Assembly (NCBI GenBank): GCA_945877175.1
Contig: CAMCRC010000016.1
Coordinates: 1 to 41,264, forward strand
Reading direction: 5' to 3'
Source: Klebsiella pneumoniae
GTDB taxonomy: Bacteria; Pseudomonadota; Gammaproteobacteria; Pseudomonadales; Pseudohongiellaceae
DNA: 41,264 nt
In this document: piece after piece, positions 7,547 through 16,396 of the stretch
Position numbering within the stretch: the stretch's first letter is position 1
Layout: the number at the start of each line of letters is the position of its first letter
Notes under the pieces: model-generated
Told to the model about the DNA's origin: nothing
Databases searched by the model: none
The model's input: only the letters and a program-made list of their open reading frames with translations
Position numbers and translations under genes: made by a program

Positions 7547-8233
7547 CTACTCCTTGGCTGGCACGCGCCAGTCTATTGCTTCGCGGGCGTTCGCCAGCAG
7601 GTACTGATTGGCACGGGAAAAGTGATGATTGCCGAAAAAGCCACGACTTGCAGACAATGGCGAGGGATGCGCAGACTCCAGCACGAAATGGCGGGAGCGA
7701 TCGATGATCTGCCCTTTCTTCTGTGCGTAGTTGCCCCACAGCATGAATACAATGTGCTGCCCCTGCTCGTTGAGCAAGGCGATGATGCGATCGGTGAAGC
7801 GCTCCCAGCCGCGGCCCTGATGTGCCGCAGCCTTGCCGGATTCCACGGTCAGTACGGCATTGAGCAGCAACACTCCCTGTGCGGCCCAGCTCTGCAGGCA
7901 GCCACTTCGCGAGGGCGCAATGCCAAGATCAGCGGCGACTTCCTTGTAGATATTGCGCAGCGAAGGCGGAATCTCCACCCCCGGCTGCACGGAGAAACAC
8001 AGGCCGTGTGCCTGCCCCGGTCCGTGGTAGGGATCCTGACCGATGATCACTACCCTGACTTTCTCAAAGGGCGTGGCGTTCAATGCATTGAAGATGTCAT
8101 TGCCTGCGGGAAAAATCTGTTTGCCCGCTTGCTTCTCCTGAAGCAGAAAGGCGCGCAACGTCAGCATGTAATCCTGTTCGAACTCCTGCCGCAGGCGCTC
8201 CTTCCAGGACTCTTCCAGCTTCAGTCGATCCAC
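7547..8233 (-). CDS. ung: Uracil-DNA glycosylase (family 1)
   Basis: A 228-residue enzyme that cuts uracil from DNA to begin base-excision repair. [15 protein letters not shown] holds the catalytic Asp67 and the conserved His70, [10 protein letters not shown] is the uracil-recognition strand, and AHPSPLSA holds the DNA-intercalation loop with the active-site histidine. Length and motifs are standard. It follows lysS by 30 nt in the same direction. Confidence 0.97.
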   Translation of the reverse strand: MDRLKLEESWKERLRQEFEQDYMLTLRAFLLQEKQAGKQIFPAGNDIFNALNATPFEKVRVVIIGQDPYHGPGQAHGLCFSVQPGVEIPPSLRNIYKEVAADLGIAPSRSGCLQSWAAQGVLLLNAVLTVESGKAAAHQGRGWERFTDRIIALLNEQGQHIVFMLWGNYAQKKGQIIDRSRHFVLESAHPSPLSASRGFFGNHHFSRANQYLLANAREAIDWRVPAKE

Positions 8234-8263
8234 AAGGCACCTCCCGCCCGGGCAGGGACGCCC

Positions 8264-9796
8264 TTATTTGTCGTGGTGAGGACGCATGTGCGGGAACAGC
8301 AGCACATCCTTGATGGAGGGCGCGTCCGTAAACAACATCACCAGCCGGTCAACACCGATGCCTTCGCCCGCTGTGGGCGGCAGGCCATACTCCAGTGCCG
8401 TGACATAGTCGGCGTCATAGTGCATGGCCTCGTCATCGCCGGACTCCTTCTGCGCGACCTGGTCGTGGAAGCGGCGAGCCTGGTCTTCCGCATCATTGAG
8501 CTCGGAGAAGCCATTGGCAATCTCGCGACCACCGATGAACAGTTCGAAGCGGTCGGTGACGTCAGGATTGTCGTCGTTGGCGCGCGCCAGCGGCGACACC
8601 TCCGTCGGGTACTCCGTGATGAAAGTCGGCTGCAGCAGCTGGTGTTCGACCTTTTCGTCGAAGATGGCCATGCAGACGCGGCCATGACCCCAGATCTTCT
8701 CGATGTGCACGCCCATCTGCGCCGCCAGTGCGGCCGCCGCATCGCGTGTGGCCAGTTGCGCCATCGAGACACCTTCGCAGTAACGCACGATGGACTCGCG
8801 GACACTCAGCCGGCTGAACGGATTCCCGAACTCAATCGCCAGACCCTGATAGGTGACCAGCGTAGTGCCCTGCACCTCCTTCGCAATCTTGCGGAACAGC
8901 TCCTCGGTCAGGTCCATCAGGTCATGGTAGTCCGCATAAGCCTGATAGAACTCGATCATCGTGAATTCAGGATTGTGCCGTGTCGACAGACCTTCATTGC
9001 GGAAGTTGCGATTGATCTCGAAGACCCGCTCGAACCCGCCTACCACCAGCCGCTTCAGGTACAACTCTGGCGCGATGCGCAGATACATCTGCTGATCCAG
9101 CGCATTGTGGTGCGTGATGAAGGGCTTCGCCGAGGCGCCGCCGGGGATGACCTGCATCATCGGCGTTTCCACTTCCATGAAGCCGTGTGACTCGAAGAAA
9201 TGCCGCAGGCAGCTGATGATTCTGGAACGCGTGACGAAAGTAGCACGCGAGCTCTCATTGGCAATCAGGTCGATATAACGCTGACGATAACGAACTTCGG
9301 TATCGGCAAGTCCTCTGTACTTGTCAGGCAACGGACGCAGTGATTTGGTCAGCAGGCGCAGCGAGGCAATCCACACTGTGAGCTCGCCCTTGCCCGTCTT
9401 GAACACGCGCCCTTCCACGCCAACGATGTCGCCAAGATCCAGTCCCTTGATTTCCGCGAGCAAACTTTCGTCGAGTTCTTTTGGATTGAAGTACAGTTGC
9501 ATCTGTTCGGTCACGTCCTGAATGACCAGAAACGGCCCGCGCATGCGAATGACGCGACCAGCCACTTTCACTTGCGGGGCACTGGCTTCGAGAGATTCCT
9601 TGTCTGCATCACCATGGGCGGCAATCAGATCGCCGGCATAATGGGTACGGCGAAAATCGTTGGGGAAGGCATTGCGACGCGCACGGATGCCATCAAGCTT
9701 CTCGCGGCGCAATGCAATCAGCTTGTTCTCGTCGTGATGCGCCTCTTCGGTGCCCGGTGTGCCTGTCTGTTGATTGTGTTCTGTCACGTGATTCAT
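8264..9796 (-). CDS. lysS: Lysyl-tRNA synthetase, class II
   Basis: A 510-residue class II synthetase that charges tRNA-Lys. The N-terminal OB-fold anticodon-binding domain (about 65-165) is followed by the catalytic core with motif 2 ([20 protein letters not shown]) and motif 3 ([12 protein letters not shown]). Its ATG overlaps the prfB stop as ATGA, the usual prfB-lysS arrangement, which suggests translational coupling. The substrate, tRNA-Lys(TTT), is encoded at 23963-24038. Confidence 0.97.
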   Translation of the reverse strand: MNHVTEHNQQTGTPGTEEAHHDENKLIALRREKLDGIRARRNAFPNDFRRTHYAGDLIAAHGDADKESLEASAPQVKVAGRVIRMRGPFLVIQDVTEQMQLYFNPKELDESLLAEIKGLDLGDIVGVEGRVFKTGKGELTVWIASLRLLTKSLRPLPDKYRGLADTEVRYRQRYIDLIANESSRATFVTRSRIISCLRHFFESHGFMEVETPMMQVIPGGASAKPFITHHNALDQQMYLRIAPELYLKRLVVGGFERVFEINRNFRNEGLSTRHNPEFTMIEFYQAYADYHDLMDLTEELFRKIAKEVQGTTLVTYQGLAIEFGNPFSRLSVRESIVRYCEGVSMAQLATRDAAAALAAQMGVHIEKIWGHGRVCMAIFDEKVEHQLLQPTFITEYPTEVSPLARANDDNPDVTDRFELFIGGREIANGFSELNDAEDQARRFHDQVAQKESGDDEAMHYDADYVTALEYGLPPTAGEGIGVDRLVMLFTDAPSIKDVLLFPHMRPHHDK

Positions 9797-10891
9797 AGCC
9801 CCATTTTCAAACTTGCTTCGATGAACTTGTCCAGATCGCCGTCCAGAACCGCCCCTGTGCTGCTGACTTCGACGCCCGTGCGCAGATCCTTGATGCGCGA
9901 CTGGTCGAGCACGTACGAGCGAATCTGACTGCCCCAGCCGATGTCGGCCTTTTCTTCTTCAATGGCCTGTGCGGCCTGGCGACGTTTCAATTCTTCCATT
10001 TCGTAAAGACGGGCCTTCAGCATCTTGATGGCCTCGTCCTTGTTCTTGTGCTGCGAACGCTGATTCTGGCACTGCACGACGATGCCGCTGGGCTCGTGTG
10101 TCAGGCGCACGGCAGAGTCAGTTTTGTTGATATGCTGACCGCCCGCGCCGCTGGCGCGATAGGTGTCCACGCGCACATCGCCCATGTTCAGTTCAATGTC
10201 GATGTCGTCGTCCACTTCGGGCGACACGAACACGGAAGAAAACGAAGTGTGGCGACGATTGCCCGAGTCAAACGGCGATTTGCGAACCAGGCGATGCACA
10301 CCTGTTTCGGTGCGCAGCCAACCGAAAGCATACTCGCCAGAGATGTGAATCGTGGCACTCTTGATGCCAGCAACTTCGCCGGCAGACACTTCTGCCACTT
10401 CCACTGCAAAGCCCTTGGATTCTCCCCAGCGCAGGTACATGCGCAGCAACATCTCCGCCCAGTCCTGCGCCTCTGTGCCACCCGAGCCGGCCTGAATGTC
10501 GAGGTAGGCATTGTTGATATCCATCTTGCCCGAAAACATGCGGCGGAATTCCAGAGTTTCCAGCTTGCTGCCCAGTTTCTCGAGTTCGGCATTGACCTCA
10601 TCGAACAGCGCGACGTCCTGTTCCTCCTGAGCCAGCTCGAGCAGTTCCGTACAGTCCGCCAGTCCGCTGAACATGGTGTCGATGGTGTTCACCACCATCT
10701 CCAGCTCGGAACGTTCCTTGCCGAGTGCCTGTGCAACCTCGGGCTTGTCCCAGACATTGGACTCACCCAGCTCGAGTTCTACTTCCCGCAGACGATCCTT
10801 CTTCTCGTCGTAGTCAAAGATACCCCCGAAGGATATCGGTGCGGGCGGTGAAGTCCTTGATTTTCAGATGGGTCAGATTGGCTTCGATCAT
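9793..10891 (-). CDS. prfB: Peptide chain release factor 2, made by +1 programmed frameshift
   Basis: RF2 recognises UGA and UAA stops. It is encoded in two frames: codons 1-25 from ATG 10891, then an in-frame UGA at 10816-10814. After a +1 slip on CUU, reading resumes at GAC (10815) and continues to 9793. The joined product is 365 residues, the usual length. SPFDS is the RF2 tripeptide region that reads the stop codon, and [16 protein letters not shown] carries the GGQ that triggers peptide release. The start lies about 30 nt downstream of a likely promoter. A continuous ORF starting at 10698 misses the N-terminal domain and is not the true gene. Confidence 0.96.
10813..10828 (-). promoter_or_regulatory. 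prfB autoregulatory +1 frameshift site
   Basis: The minus strand reads CGGGGGTATCTTTGAC. A Shine-Dalgarno-like GGGGG lies 3 nt before the slippery CTT (codon 25), which is followed by UGA and C, a poorly terminating context. This differs from the E. coli site only in its first base (C for A). Scarce RF2 makes ribosomes pause and slip, so RF2 controls its own synthesis. Confidence 0.95.
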
Positions 10892-10929
10892 GCGGGTCTC
10901 TGCGTGCGGTCGGATTTTGAAAGTCGCGC

Positions 10930-10958
10930 ATTTTACCCTATTCCGCCGCAGATGCCAC
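10930..10958 (-). promoter_or_regulatory. Probable promoter of prfB-lysS-ung
   Basis: On the minus strand TAAAAT (10930-10935) is preceded after 17 bp by GTGGCA (10953-10958), which matches the -35 consensus at four of six positions. The 13 bases around the -10 (GGTAAAATGCGCG) are identical to those of the tRNA-Val promoter. The predicted leader is about 30 nt. Confidence 0.5.
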
Positions 10959-11009
10959 GACTGGCACGCGGGCGGGACGCCCCGCATGCCACTCTGCTAG
11001 ACTCAGCCG

Positions 11010-13061
11010 ATGCAGAAACAATCCCCCAATCTCAACAATGCCGACCTGGAATGGCAGGACTCGGGAGCCCCTTTCTCGAGCCAGTTTCAAGACATCTACT
11101 TTTCCCGACAGGGAGGACTCGACGAAACCGAGCACGTCTTCATTGCGGCGAACCATTTGCGCGAACGCTGGAGTGAATGGGAGAACCGGCTTGCAACTCA
11201 ACACGACGGCATGCAATCACACTTCACCATCGCCGAGTTGGGCTTTGGTACGGGTCTGAATTTTCTGTGCTGCTGCCTTGCATGGCAGACACTTGCGCCC
11301 AAGCACCTGCGCCTTCACTACATTGCCTGCGAAAAGTATCCGCTGCAGCATGCAGCGCTTGCCCGCGCGCTTTCACAATGGACGGAACTGGAACACTGGA
11401 GCGTGCAACTGCTTGCGCAATACCCCGACCACTCCCCCGGCTATCACCGCTTGATTTTCCACAATGACGCCGACTGCGCCGACGTGACGCTGGACCTGCA
11501 TTTTGGCGATGCCTTGCAGTCGCTGGCCGCTCTTGCAGCCCCACAGGAAGGCGTGGTGGATGCCTGGTTCCTCGATGGCTTTGCCCCACGCACAAACCCG
11601 GATCTATGGAATGCAGAGCTGTTCAGCCAGTTGAATGTGCTGAGCCGGTCGGGTGCCACTCTGAGCACCTACAGCGTGGCAGGGGTCGTGGTGAAAGCCC
11701 TTCAGGAAACCGGCTTTGCAACGGAAAAAACCGCAGGCTTCGGCAAGAAACGACACATGCTGCAAGGGCGGTTCCTGCATCGCATTGCGCGCGAGACCAA
11801 TTCGCTCCCACGTCCAGGCAGCTGGCTGCAAGTGCACTGGCCAGAGCGTCCACCTGCGCACGTCATCGTCATTGGCGCGGGCATGGCAGGATGCAGCACG
11901 GCGTGGAGTTTGGCCCGGCGCGGCTGGCGCGTCACCGTTCTGGAAAGCAGTGACGACATCGCCCAAGGTGCGTCTGGCAATCGACAGGCCGTGCTGCAAT
12001 GTCGATTGAACAATGCGGTCAACGCGGCATGGCAGTTCAATCTGCAGGCATTCCTGCATGCTGCCCGTCACTTTGCGTGGATGCAGGAGATTGACCCCGC
12101 GATCAGCTGGGACGCCTGCGGCGTCCTGAATCTGGATACCGCATTCCAGTCACGCAGAGAAAACTGTCCGGATGTGCGGCTTGACCTCTACTCGCCTTCC
12201 GTTGTGCGGCGATTCTCTCAAGCCGAAGCCAGCGCTCTGGCTGGAATAGACCTTGATGGCGGTGGCAACTTCATTCCCCTCGGTGGCTGGCTAAACCCTG
12301 CAGCAATGTGTCGCGCGTGGCTACGTCATCCACTGATAAGCACGTGCCTTGGCGCGCAGGCAGAGCAGCTGATTCGGAGAGACGGACAGTGGGTTGTTTT
12401 GGGACCGGATGGCGAACTGCTCAGCAGTTCCACTGTAGTAGTGATGGCCAACAGCAGCGCAGCTACCCGGTTGGTGCAAACTGCCGATTATGTGATGACG
12501 CCACTGCGCGGACAGGTGAGTTATGTGCAGGAAAGTGCGGAGAGTGCCGGATTGCGCACAGTGGTCTGCGGCCGCAGCTACATCACCCCGCCCCACAGTG
12601 GCGCACACAGCACCGGCGCCAGTTATTCGAAGAATGTCAGCGACCTGACACTGTCCGCAAAGGACGACGCCGACAATATTGCAGGCATCGCGGCGCATCT
12701 GCCTCAGGGAGTATTGTTGAACGCAGCTCTCACAGGGGGGCGGGTATCGGTGCGGGCTGCCACCGGAGACCGCATGCCCATGGTGGGACCGGTGGCCGAT
12801 ATTGCGGCGCTGCAATCGCTGTATCGCTCGCTCCCGCAACGCGAGCGCAAGTCACCTACTGTGGCAATGCCCTGTCACGAAGGCCTGTATCTCAATGTGG
12901 GACATGGCTCCCACGGACTGTCGAATACGCCGCTGGCTGCAGAATATCTTGCCAGCCTGTTGTCCGGGGAAGCGCTGCCGCTGCAGCGCGAGATGATCGA
13001 GTGCCTGCACCCTGCCCGCTTTGTGCTGCGGATACTCAGACGCGAACCGGCGCCGAATTGA
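11010..13061 (+). CDS. mnmC: Bifunctional tRNA mnm5s2U modification enzyme MnmC
   Basis: A 683-residue two-domain enzyme that finishes 5-methylaminomethyl-2-thiouridine at the wobble base of tRNAs for Lys, Glu and Gln. The N-terminal methyltransferase (about 1-245) has the SAM motif ELGFGTGLNFL and DAWFLDGFAPRTNPD. The C-terminal oxidase (about 280-660) has the FAD motif VIVIGAGMAGCSTAW and ends with GHGSHGLSNTPLAAEY. The oxidase removes the carboxymethyl group, then the methylase adds the methyl. It is divergent from prfB, and its last 26 bp overlap the convergent aminopeptidase gene. No clear ribosome binding site is seen, and a possible TAGACT -10 lies very close to the start. Confidence 0.96.
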   Translation: MQKQSPNLNNADLEWQDSGAPFSSQFQDIYFSRQGGLDETEHVFIAANHLRERWSEWENRLATQHDGMQSHFTIAELGFGTGLNFLCCCLAWQTLAPKHLRLHYIACEKYPLQHAALARALSQWTELEHWSVQLLAQYPDHSPGYHRLIFHNDADCADVTLDLHFGDALQSLAALAAPQEGVVDAWFLDGFAPRTNPDLWNAELFSQLNVLSRSGATLSTYSVAGVVVKALQETGFATEKTAGFGKKRHMLQGRFLHRIARETNSLPRPGSWLQVHWPERPPAHVIVIGAGMAGCSTAWSLARRGWRVTVLESSDDIAQGASGNRQAVLQCRLNNAVNAAWQFNLQAFLHAARHFAWMQEIDPAISWDACGVLNLDTAFQSRRENCPDVRLDLYSPSVVRRFSQAEASALAGIDLDGGGNFIPLGGWLNPAAMCRAWLRHPLISTCLGAQAEQLIRRDGQWVVLGPDGELLSSSTVVVMANSSAATRLVQTADYVMTPLRGQVSYVQESAESAGLRTVVCGRSYITPPHSGAHSTGASYSKNVSDLTLSAKDDADNIAGIAAHLPQGVLLNAALTGGRVSVRAATGDRMPMVGPVADIAALQSLYRSLPQRERKSPTVAMPCHEGLYLNVGHGSHGLSNTPLAAEYLASLLSGEALPLQREMIECLHPARFVLRILRREPAPN

Positions 13062-14367
13062 AAAAGACGCGCACTGCCTTGCAGAGATTGAAGGCATCTT
13101 CGCTGCCTGCCAGTTCGCGAATGGAGTGCATGGCAAATGTCGGCACTCCAACATCGACCGTTTCTATGCCGATGCCTGCTGCAGTGATGGGGCCTATGGT
13201 ACTGCCACAGGCCATGTCGCTGCGCACGACGAAGCTTTGCACTGGCACGTCCGCCTGCAGGCAAAGCGATTTGAAGTACGCGATGGACCGGCTGTTGCTC
13301 GCATAGCGCTGATTGGCGTTGATCTTGATGACGGGCCCCTGATTCAACAAGGGACCATGATTGCCATCGTGCTTTTCCATGAAATTCGGATGCACGCCGT
13401 GCGCATTGTCGATGGACAACAGAATGGAACTGCGAATCACGCGCTCGAGATCTTCAGCGCGACTGTGCGACGTCTCAGCGCCACTGGCAATGATACGTTC
13501 CAGAACAGAGCGCAGAAACGGACCCTGTGCACCGGAAGAAGAGGTGCTGCCCACTTCTTCGTGATCGGAACAGATCAGCATGTTGCAAGTGTCTCCGCCA
13601 GCCTCGACCAAGGCCTCGACTCCCACGTGGCAACTCAGCAGGTTGTCCAGTCGTGCAGACGCAATGAATTCGCCATGCAGCCCGATGATGGCGGGCAACT
13701 GCGTATCGTAAAAACTCAATTCATGGCTGAGAACACGTACCGCATCGGCGGCGCCAGCGTGTTCCCGCAGATGTGTCAGGAGCAGATCGTCGAAAGACCC
13801 GTCTCGCACACCGGCGATGGAAAGCACGGGTGGCAGATCCTTCTGGGCGTTGATCGACTTGCTCTGATTGGCCTCGCGATCGAGATGAATGGCAAGGCTG
13901 GGGATGATGGCTACCGGACGGCGCAGATCGATGAGGCAGGATTTCAGCGACTGATCTTCGCACTGGTAGTCCACGCGGCCAGCCAGGGAAAGATCCCGGT
14001 CAAACCACGGATTGAGCAGCACGCCACCATACACTTCGACGCCCAGCTGCACATAGTTGTTCTTGCGCAGATCAGGCAGAGGCTTCACGCGCAGACAAGG
14101 GCTGTCGGTATGCGCCCCTACCAGCCGAACGGCCAGAGGATTGTTCTTTGCAGGCGCTTGCTCGGGCAGGGTGAAGGCAATCAGGGACGATCCATTGCGG
14201 GTCACGAAATAGCGCTTGCCGGGCTCCAGCTGCCAGGACTGCACCTCGTCGAGCTGCTCGAAGCCAGCGGCCTGGAGTCGTTCCCCCAGGCTGAGCACCG
14301 CATGAAAAGGCGTGGGAGAGGCTGCGATGAATTTCAACAAACCCGCATTGAAATCGTGGATACCCAT
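13036..14367 (-). CDS. apeB: M18 family aspartyl-type aminopeptidase
   Basis: A 443-residue dinuclear zinc aminopeptidase of the M18 family, cytoplasmic, which removes N-terminal (often acidic) residues from peptides. Metal and catalytic residues are seen in VGAHTDSP (His, Asp), LDNLLSCHVG (Asp), CSDHEEVGS (two Glu) and PTFAMHSIRE (His). The start at ATG 14367 is supported by GGGAGAGA just upstream and by the family-typical opening FNAGLLKFIAASPTPFHAV. An upstream in-frame ATG at 14478 would overlap the FKBP gene. The gene follows the FKBP gene by 22 nt. Its end overlaps mnmC tail to tail. Confidence 0.93.
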   Translation of the reverse strand: MGIHDFNAGLLKFIAASPTPFHAVLSLGERLQAAGFEQLDEVQSWQLEPGKRYFVTRNGSSLIAFTLPEQAPAKNNPLAVRLVGAHTDSPCLRVKPLPDLRKNNYVQLGVEVYGGVLLNPWFDRDLSLAGRVDYQCEDQSLKSCLIDLRRPVAIIPSLAIHLDREANQSKSINAQKDLPPVLSIAGVRDGSFDDLLLTHLREHAGAADAVRVLSHELSFYDTQLPAIIGLHGEFIASARLDNLLSCHVGVEALVEAGGDTCNMLICSDHEEVGSTSSSGAQGPFLRSVLERIIASGAETSHSRAEDLERVIRSSILLSIDNAHGVHPNFMEKHDGNHGPLLNQGPVIKINANQRYASNSRSIAYFKSLCLQADVPVQSFVVRSDMACGSTIGPITAAGIGIETVDVGVPTFAMHSIRELAGSEDAFNLCKAVRVFFNSAPVRV

Positions 14368-14389
14368 CGCGTCTCTCCCAGCTTTGCGG

Positions 14390-15097
14390 TTATTGACCGT
14401 TGATCTGCAACAGCTCGACCTCAAACACCAGCGCCGAGTGCGGTCCGATGGGGCCGGAACCGGTCTCGCCATAGGCAAGTGCAGAGGGGATGAACAGTTT
14501 CCACTTGTCGCCTTTCTTCATCAGCTGGAGTGCTTCAGTCCAGCCAGCAATTACCTGACTGACACCGAACTCTGCGGGCTCGCCACGCTCTACGGAACTG
14601 TCGAACACGGTGCCGTCAATGAACGTGCCGTGGTAATGCGCAAGGACGGAGTCTTCCAGCGTGGGAGAAGTGCCTGCAGTGTCGCCGGAAGCCAGTACCT
14701 GATACTGCAAGCCAGAGGCTGTTGTGATCACACCATCCACCTGTGCGTTTGCCGCAAGGAATGCTTCGCTTTCCGCCTGGGCTGCAGTATCCGCCGCCGC
14801 TTGCTCTTCGGCGAGTTGCGCCTGGAACGACTGCAGCGCGGCCATCATCTGTTCCATTGTGAGCTTCGGTTCCCCGGCGATGACATCGGTGATGCCTTCG
14901 AAAAAAGCCTCAAGATTGACAGAGTCCATGATGCCCTGCCCTTGCAGGTTCTGGCCGATGTTCACGCCAATGCTGTAACTGATCTGGTTCTGCTCGGAGG
15001 TGAGATCAACACCACCGTCTGCAGCCTGCACCTGAAATGCAGAAAGGGAGAGAGCCACAATTGCGCTGCGCAGGCTCAGTGTGCGGTTGAATGTCAT
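14390..15097 (-). CDS. Periplasmic FKBP-type peptidyl-prolyl isomerase (FkpA/Mip type)
   Basis: A 235-residue proline isomerase and chaperone for exported proteins. The signal peptide (residues 1-25, ending FQVQA|ADGG) is followed by the helical dimerisation domain FKBP_N (about 30-115, with YSIGVNIGQNL) and the FKBP catalytic domain (about 125-233) with LAHYHGTFIDGTVFDSS, VIAGWTEALQLM, PSALAYGE and FEVELLQI. The start at 15097 is chosen because AAGGATCG lies upstream and the signal peptide then begins correctly. Longer ATGs upstream lack both. The missing lipobox argues against a lipoprotein. The gene is followed by apeB and is divergent from the LRR gene. Confidence 0.92.
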   Translation of the reverse strand: MTFNRTLSLRSAIVALSLSAFQVQAADGGVDLTSEQNQISYSIGVNIGQNLQGQGIMDSVNLEAFFEGITDVIAGEPKLTMEQMMAALQSFQAQLAEEQAAADTAAQAESEAFLAANAQVDGVITTASGLQYQVLASGDTAGTSPTLEDSVLAHYHGTFIDGTVFDSSVERGEPAEFGVSQVIAGWTEALQLMKKGDKWKLFIPSALAYGETGSGPIGPHSALVFEVELLQINGQ

Positions 15098-15263
15098 GGT
15101 GCGATCCTTGAATGGGAATGGGAATTGACGGAGTGGCATACTAACTGGACTCGCGCTTGAATTCCACAGCGTGCGGCCGATCAGGTATGCTGGCATCTCG
15201 CGGCTCAATGCATGGCAAACCAGTCATGCGACCGCACGCGCCAACGGGCGCAAGGAAGCGAGA

Positions 15264-15767
15264 GTGGGAATTTCCAGATGGATCAGTGTCACAGGCATGC
15301 TCACGATGGCTGCCTGTTCACAACAGTTTGCCGTGAGCATCAACGATCAAACGGTATTCGATCCACGGCCGGGTGCGGCCCAATATCGGTTTGCCGATGC
15401 GGGCCTTCAGGCCTGCGTGAATTTCGCGCTGCAGCAGCCGGGTGCGACATTTGAAACACTGGCAATATTGTCCTGCCCGGGGTGGGAAATTGAAGACATC
15501 GAAGGCATCGGCACATTGACCACACTGCAGTTTCTGGATGTCAGCAACAACAGCATCAGCAGCCTGGCGCCATTGAGCGCCCTGCCCCGACTGGGCGGAC
15601 TGAATGCAGGTGACAATCAGATTACCGACATAGCTCCGCTGTTCTCCCTCAACTCGCTGGCGTCGGCAGTCCTGACCGGTAATGACGGCATTCTGTGCCG
15701 GCAGCTCGACACATTGCAGGAGCGGCTCCAACTTAATCTGGGCAGACCCGCGACCTGTCGCCGCTAG
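15264..15767 (+). CDS. Small leucine-rich-repeat lipoprotein, function unknown
   Basis: With a GTG start at 15264 and a strong AAGGA seven bases upstream, the product is 167 residues long and begins with a lipoprotein signal (LTMAAC, lipidated Cys18). An N-terminal linker is followed by about three internalin-like leucine-rich repeats between residues 70 and 135 (IEGIGTLTTLQFLDVSNN, ISSLAPLSALPRLGGL, ITDIAPLFSLNSL) and a cysteine near the end (CRQLD) that could pair with the one in LSCPG. The ATG upstream at 15171 would give a signal-less N-terminus and is less likely. It is probably an outer-membrane or periplasmic binding protein. No partner is evident. Confidence 0.75.
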   Translation: MGISRWISVTGMLTMAACSQQFAVSINDQTVFDPRPGAAQYRFADAGLQACVNFALQQPGATFETLAILSCPGWEIEDIEGIGTLTTLQFLDVSNNSISSLAPLSALPRLGGLNAGDNQITDIAPLFSLNSLASAVLTGNDGILCRQLDTLQERLQLNLGRPATCRR

Positions 15768-15775
15768 AGCGAGCG

Positions 15776-16396
15776 TCAGCTCTGAGGAGGCACTCCGCTG
15801 TGAAATCGGAACACGGGGTCATCTGAGCTGATCAACAACCGCTCAACGTCCCGTATGCGCTGCACATGGGGCGCAATGTCTTCCTCGCTGTACAGCGCCG
15901 CAAGCGCCAGATAGTCCTGGAAGTGGCGCGCTTCAGAGCGCAGCAGGCTGCGGTAGAACTTCGCCAGAACTGGGTCAAGCAAAGGCGCAAGGCGTGCGAA
16001 ACGCTCACAGGAACGCGCCTCTACAAAGGCCCCTACAATCAAGGTATCGATCATCTGGCCCTTCGCATCTTTGCGAAGCTGGTCGCGCAGGCCGCCGGCA
16101 TAACGCGAAGCGCCAAGATGGATGTAGCGAATTCCGCGTTCCGCCAGCAGATTGACTACCTGTTCGAAATGCAGCAACTCTTCACGGGCAAGATGAGACA
16201 TCTTGCGCAGCAACTCCGTGTGTTCCGAGAATTTGTACAGCAGGCTCATTGCCGTGGCCGCCGCCTTTTTTTCGCAATTGGCATGATCTATAAGCAGAAT
16301 GTCCTGCTGACGAAGTGCTTCGTCCAGCCAGGCGTCCGGTGTCGGGCAGGGAAGAAATGCGAGAATCTCGTCCAGCATGGCGGCGGAGCTGCTCAT
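15776..16396 (-). CDS. miaE: tRNA 2-methylthio-N6-isopentenyladenosine hydroxylase
   Basis: A 206-residue oxygen-dependent diiron enzyme that hydroxylates ms2i6A37 in tRNAs reading codons that begin with U. The four-helix bundle carries the iron ligands in DHANCEKKAAA (Glu), REELLHFEQV (Glu, His), FVEARSCERF (Glu) and SEARHFQDYL (Glu, His). The C-terminal RFHSGVP is typical of the family. Its ATG overlaps the rmuC stop (ATGA), so it is probably the last gene of a dapA-bamC-rmuC-miaE transcript. It ends 8 bp from the convergent LRR gene. Confidence 0.95.
   Translation of the reverse strand: MSSSAAMLDEILAFLPCPTPDAWLDEALRQQDILLIDHANCEKKAAATAMSLLYKFSEHTELLRKMSHLAREELLHFEQVVNLLAERGIRYIHLGASRYAGGLRDQLRKDAKGQMIDTLIVGAFVEARSCERFARLAPLLDPVLAKFYRSLLRSEARHFQDYLALAALYSEEDIAPHVQRIRDVERLLISSDDPVFRFHSGVPPQS

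Noticed and set aside
7427-9190. A 587-codon plus-strand open frame across ung and lysS
   Set aside because: It is antisense to two clear genes with complete catalytic motifs and has no recognisable domain or ribosome binding site of its own.
13021-14403. A 460-codon plus-strand open frame opposite apeB
   Set aside because: It mirrors the strong codon bias of apeB and shows no family motifs, whereas apeB keeps every metal ligand.
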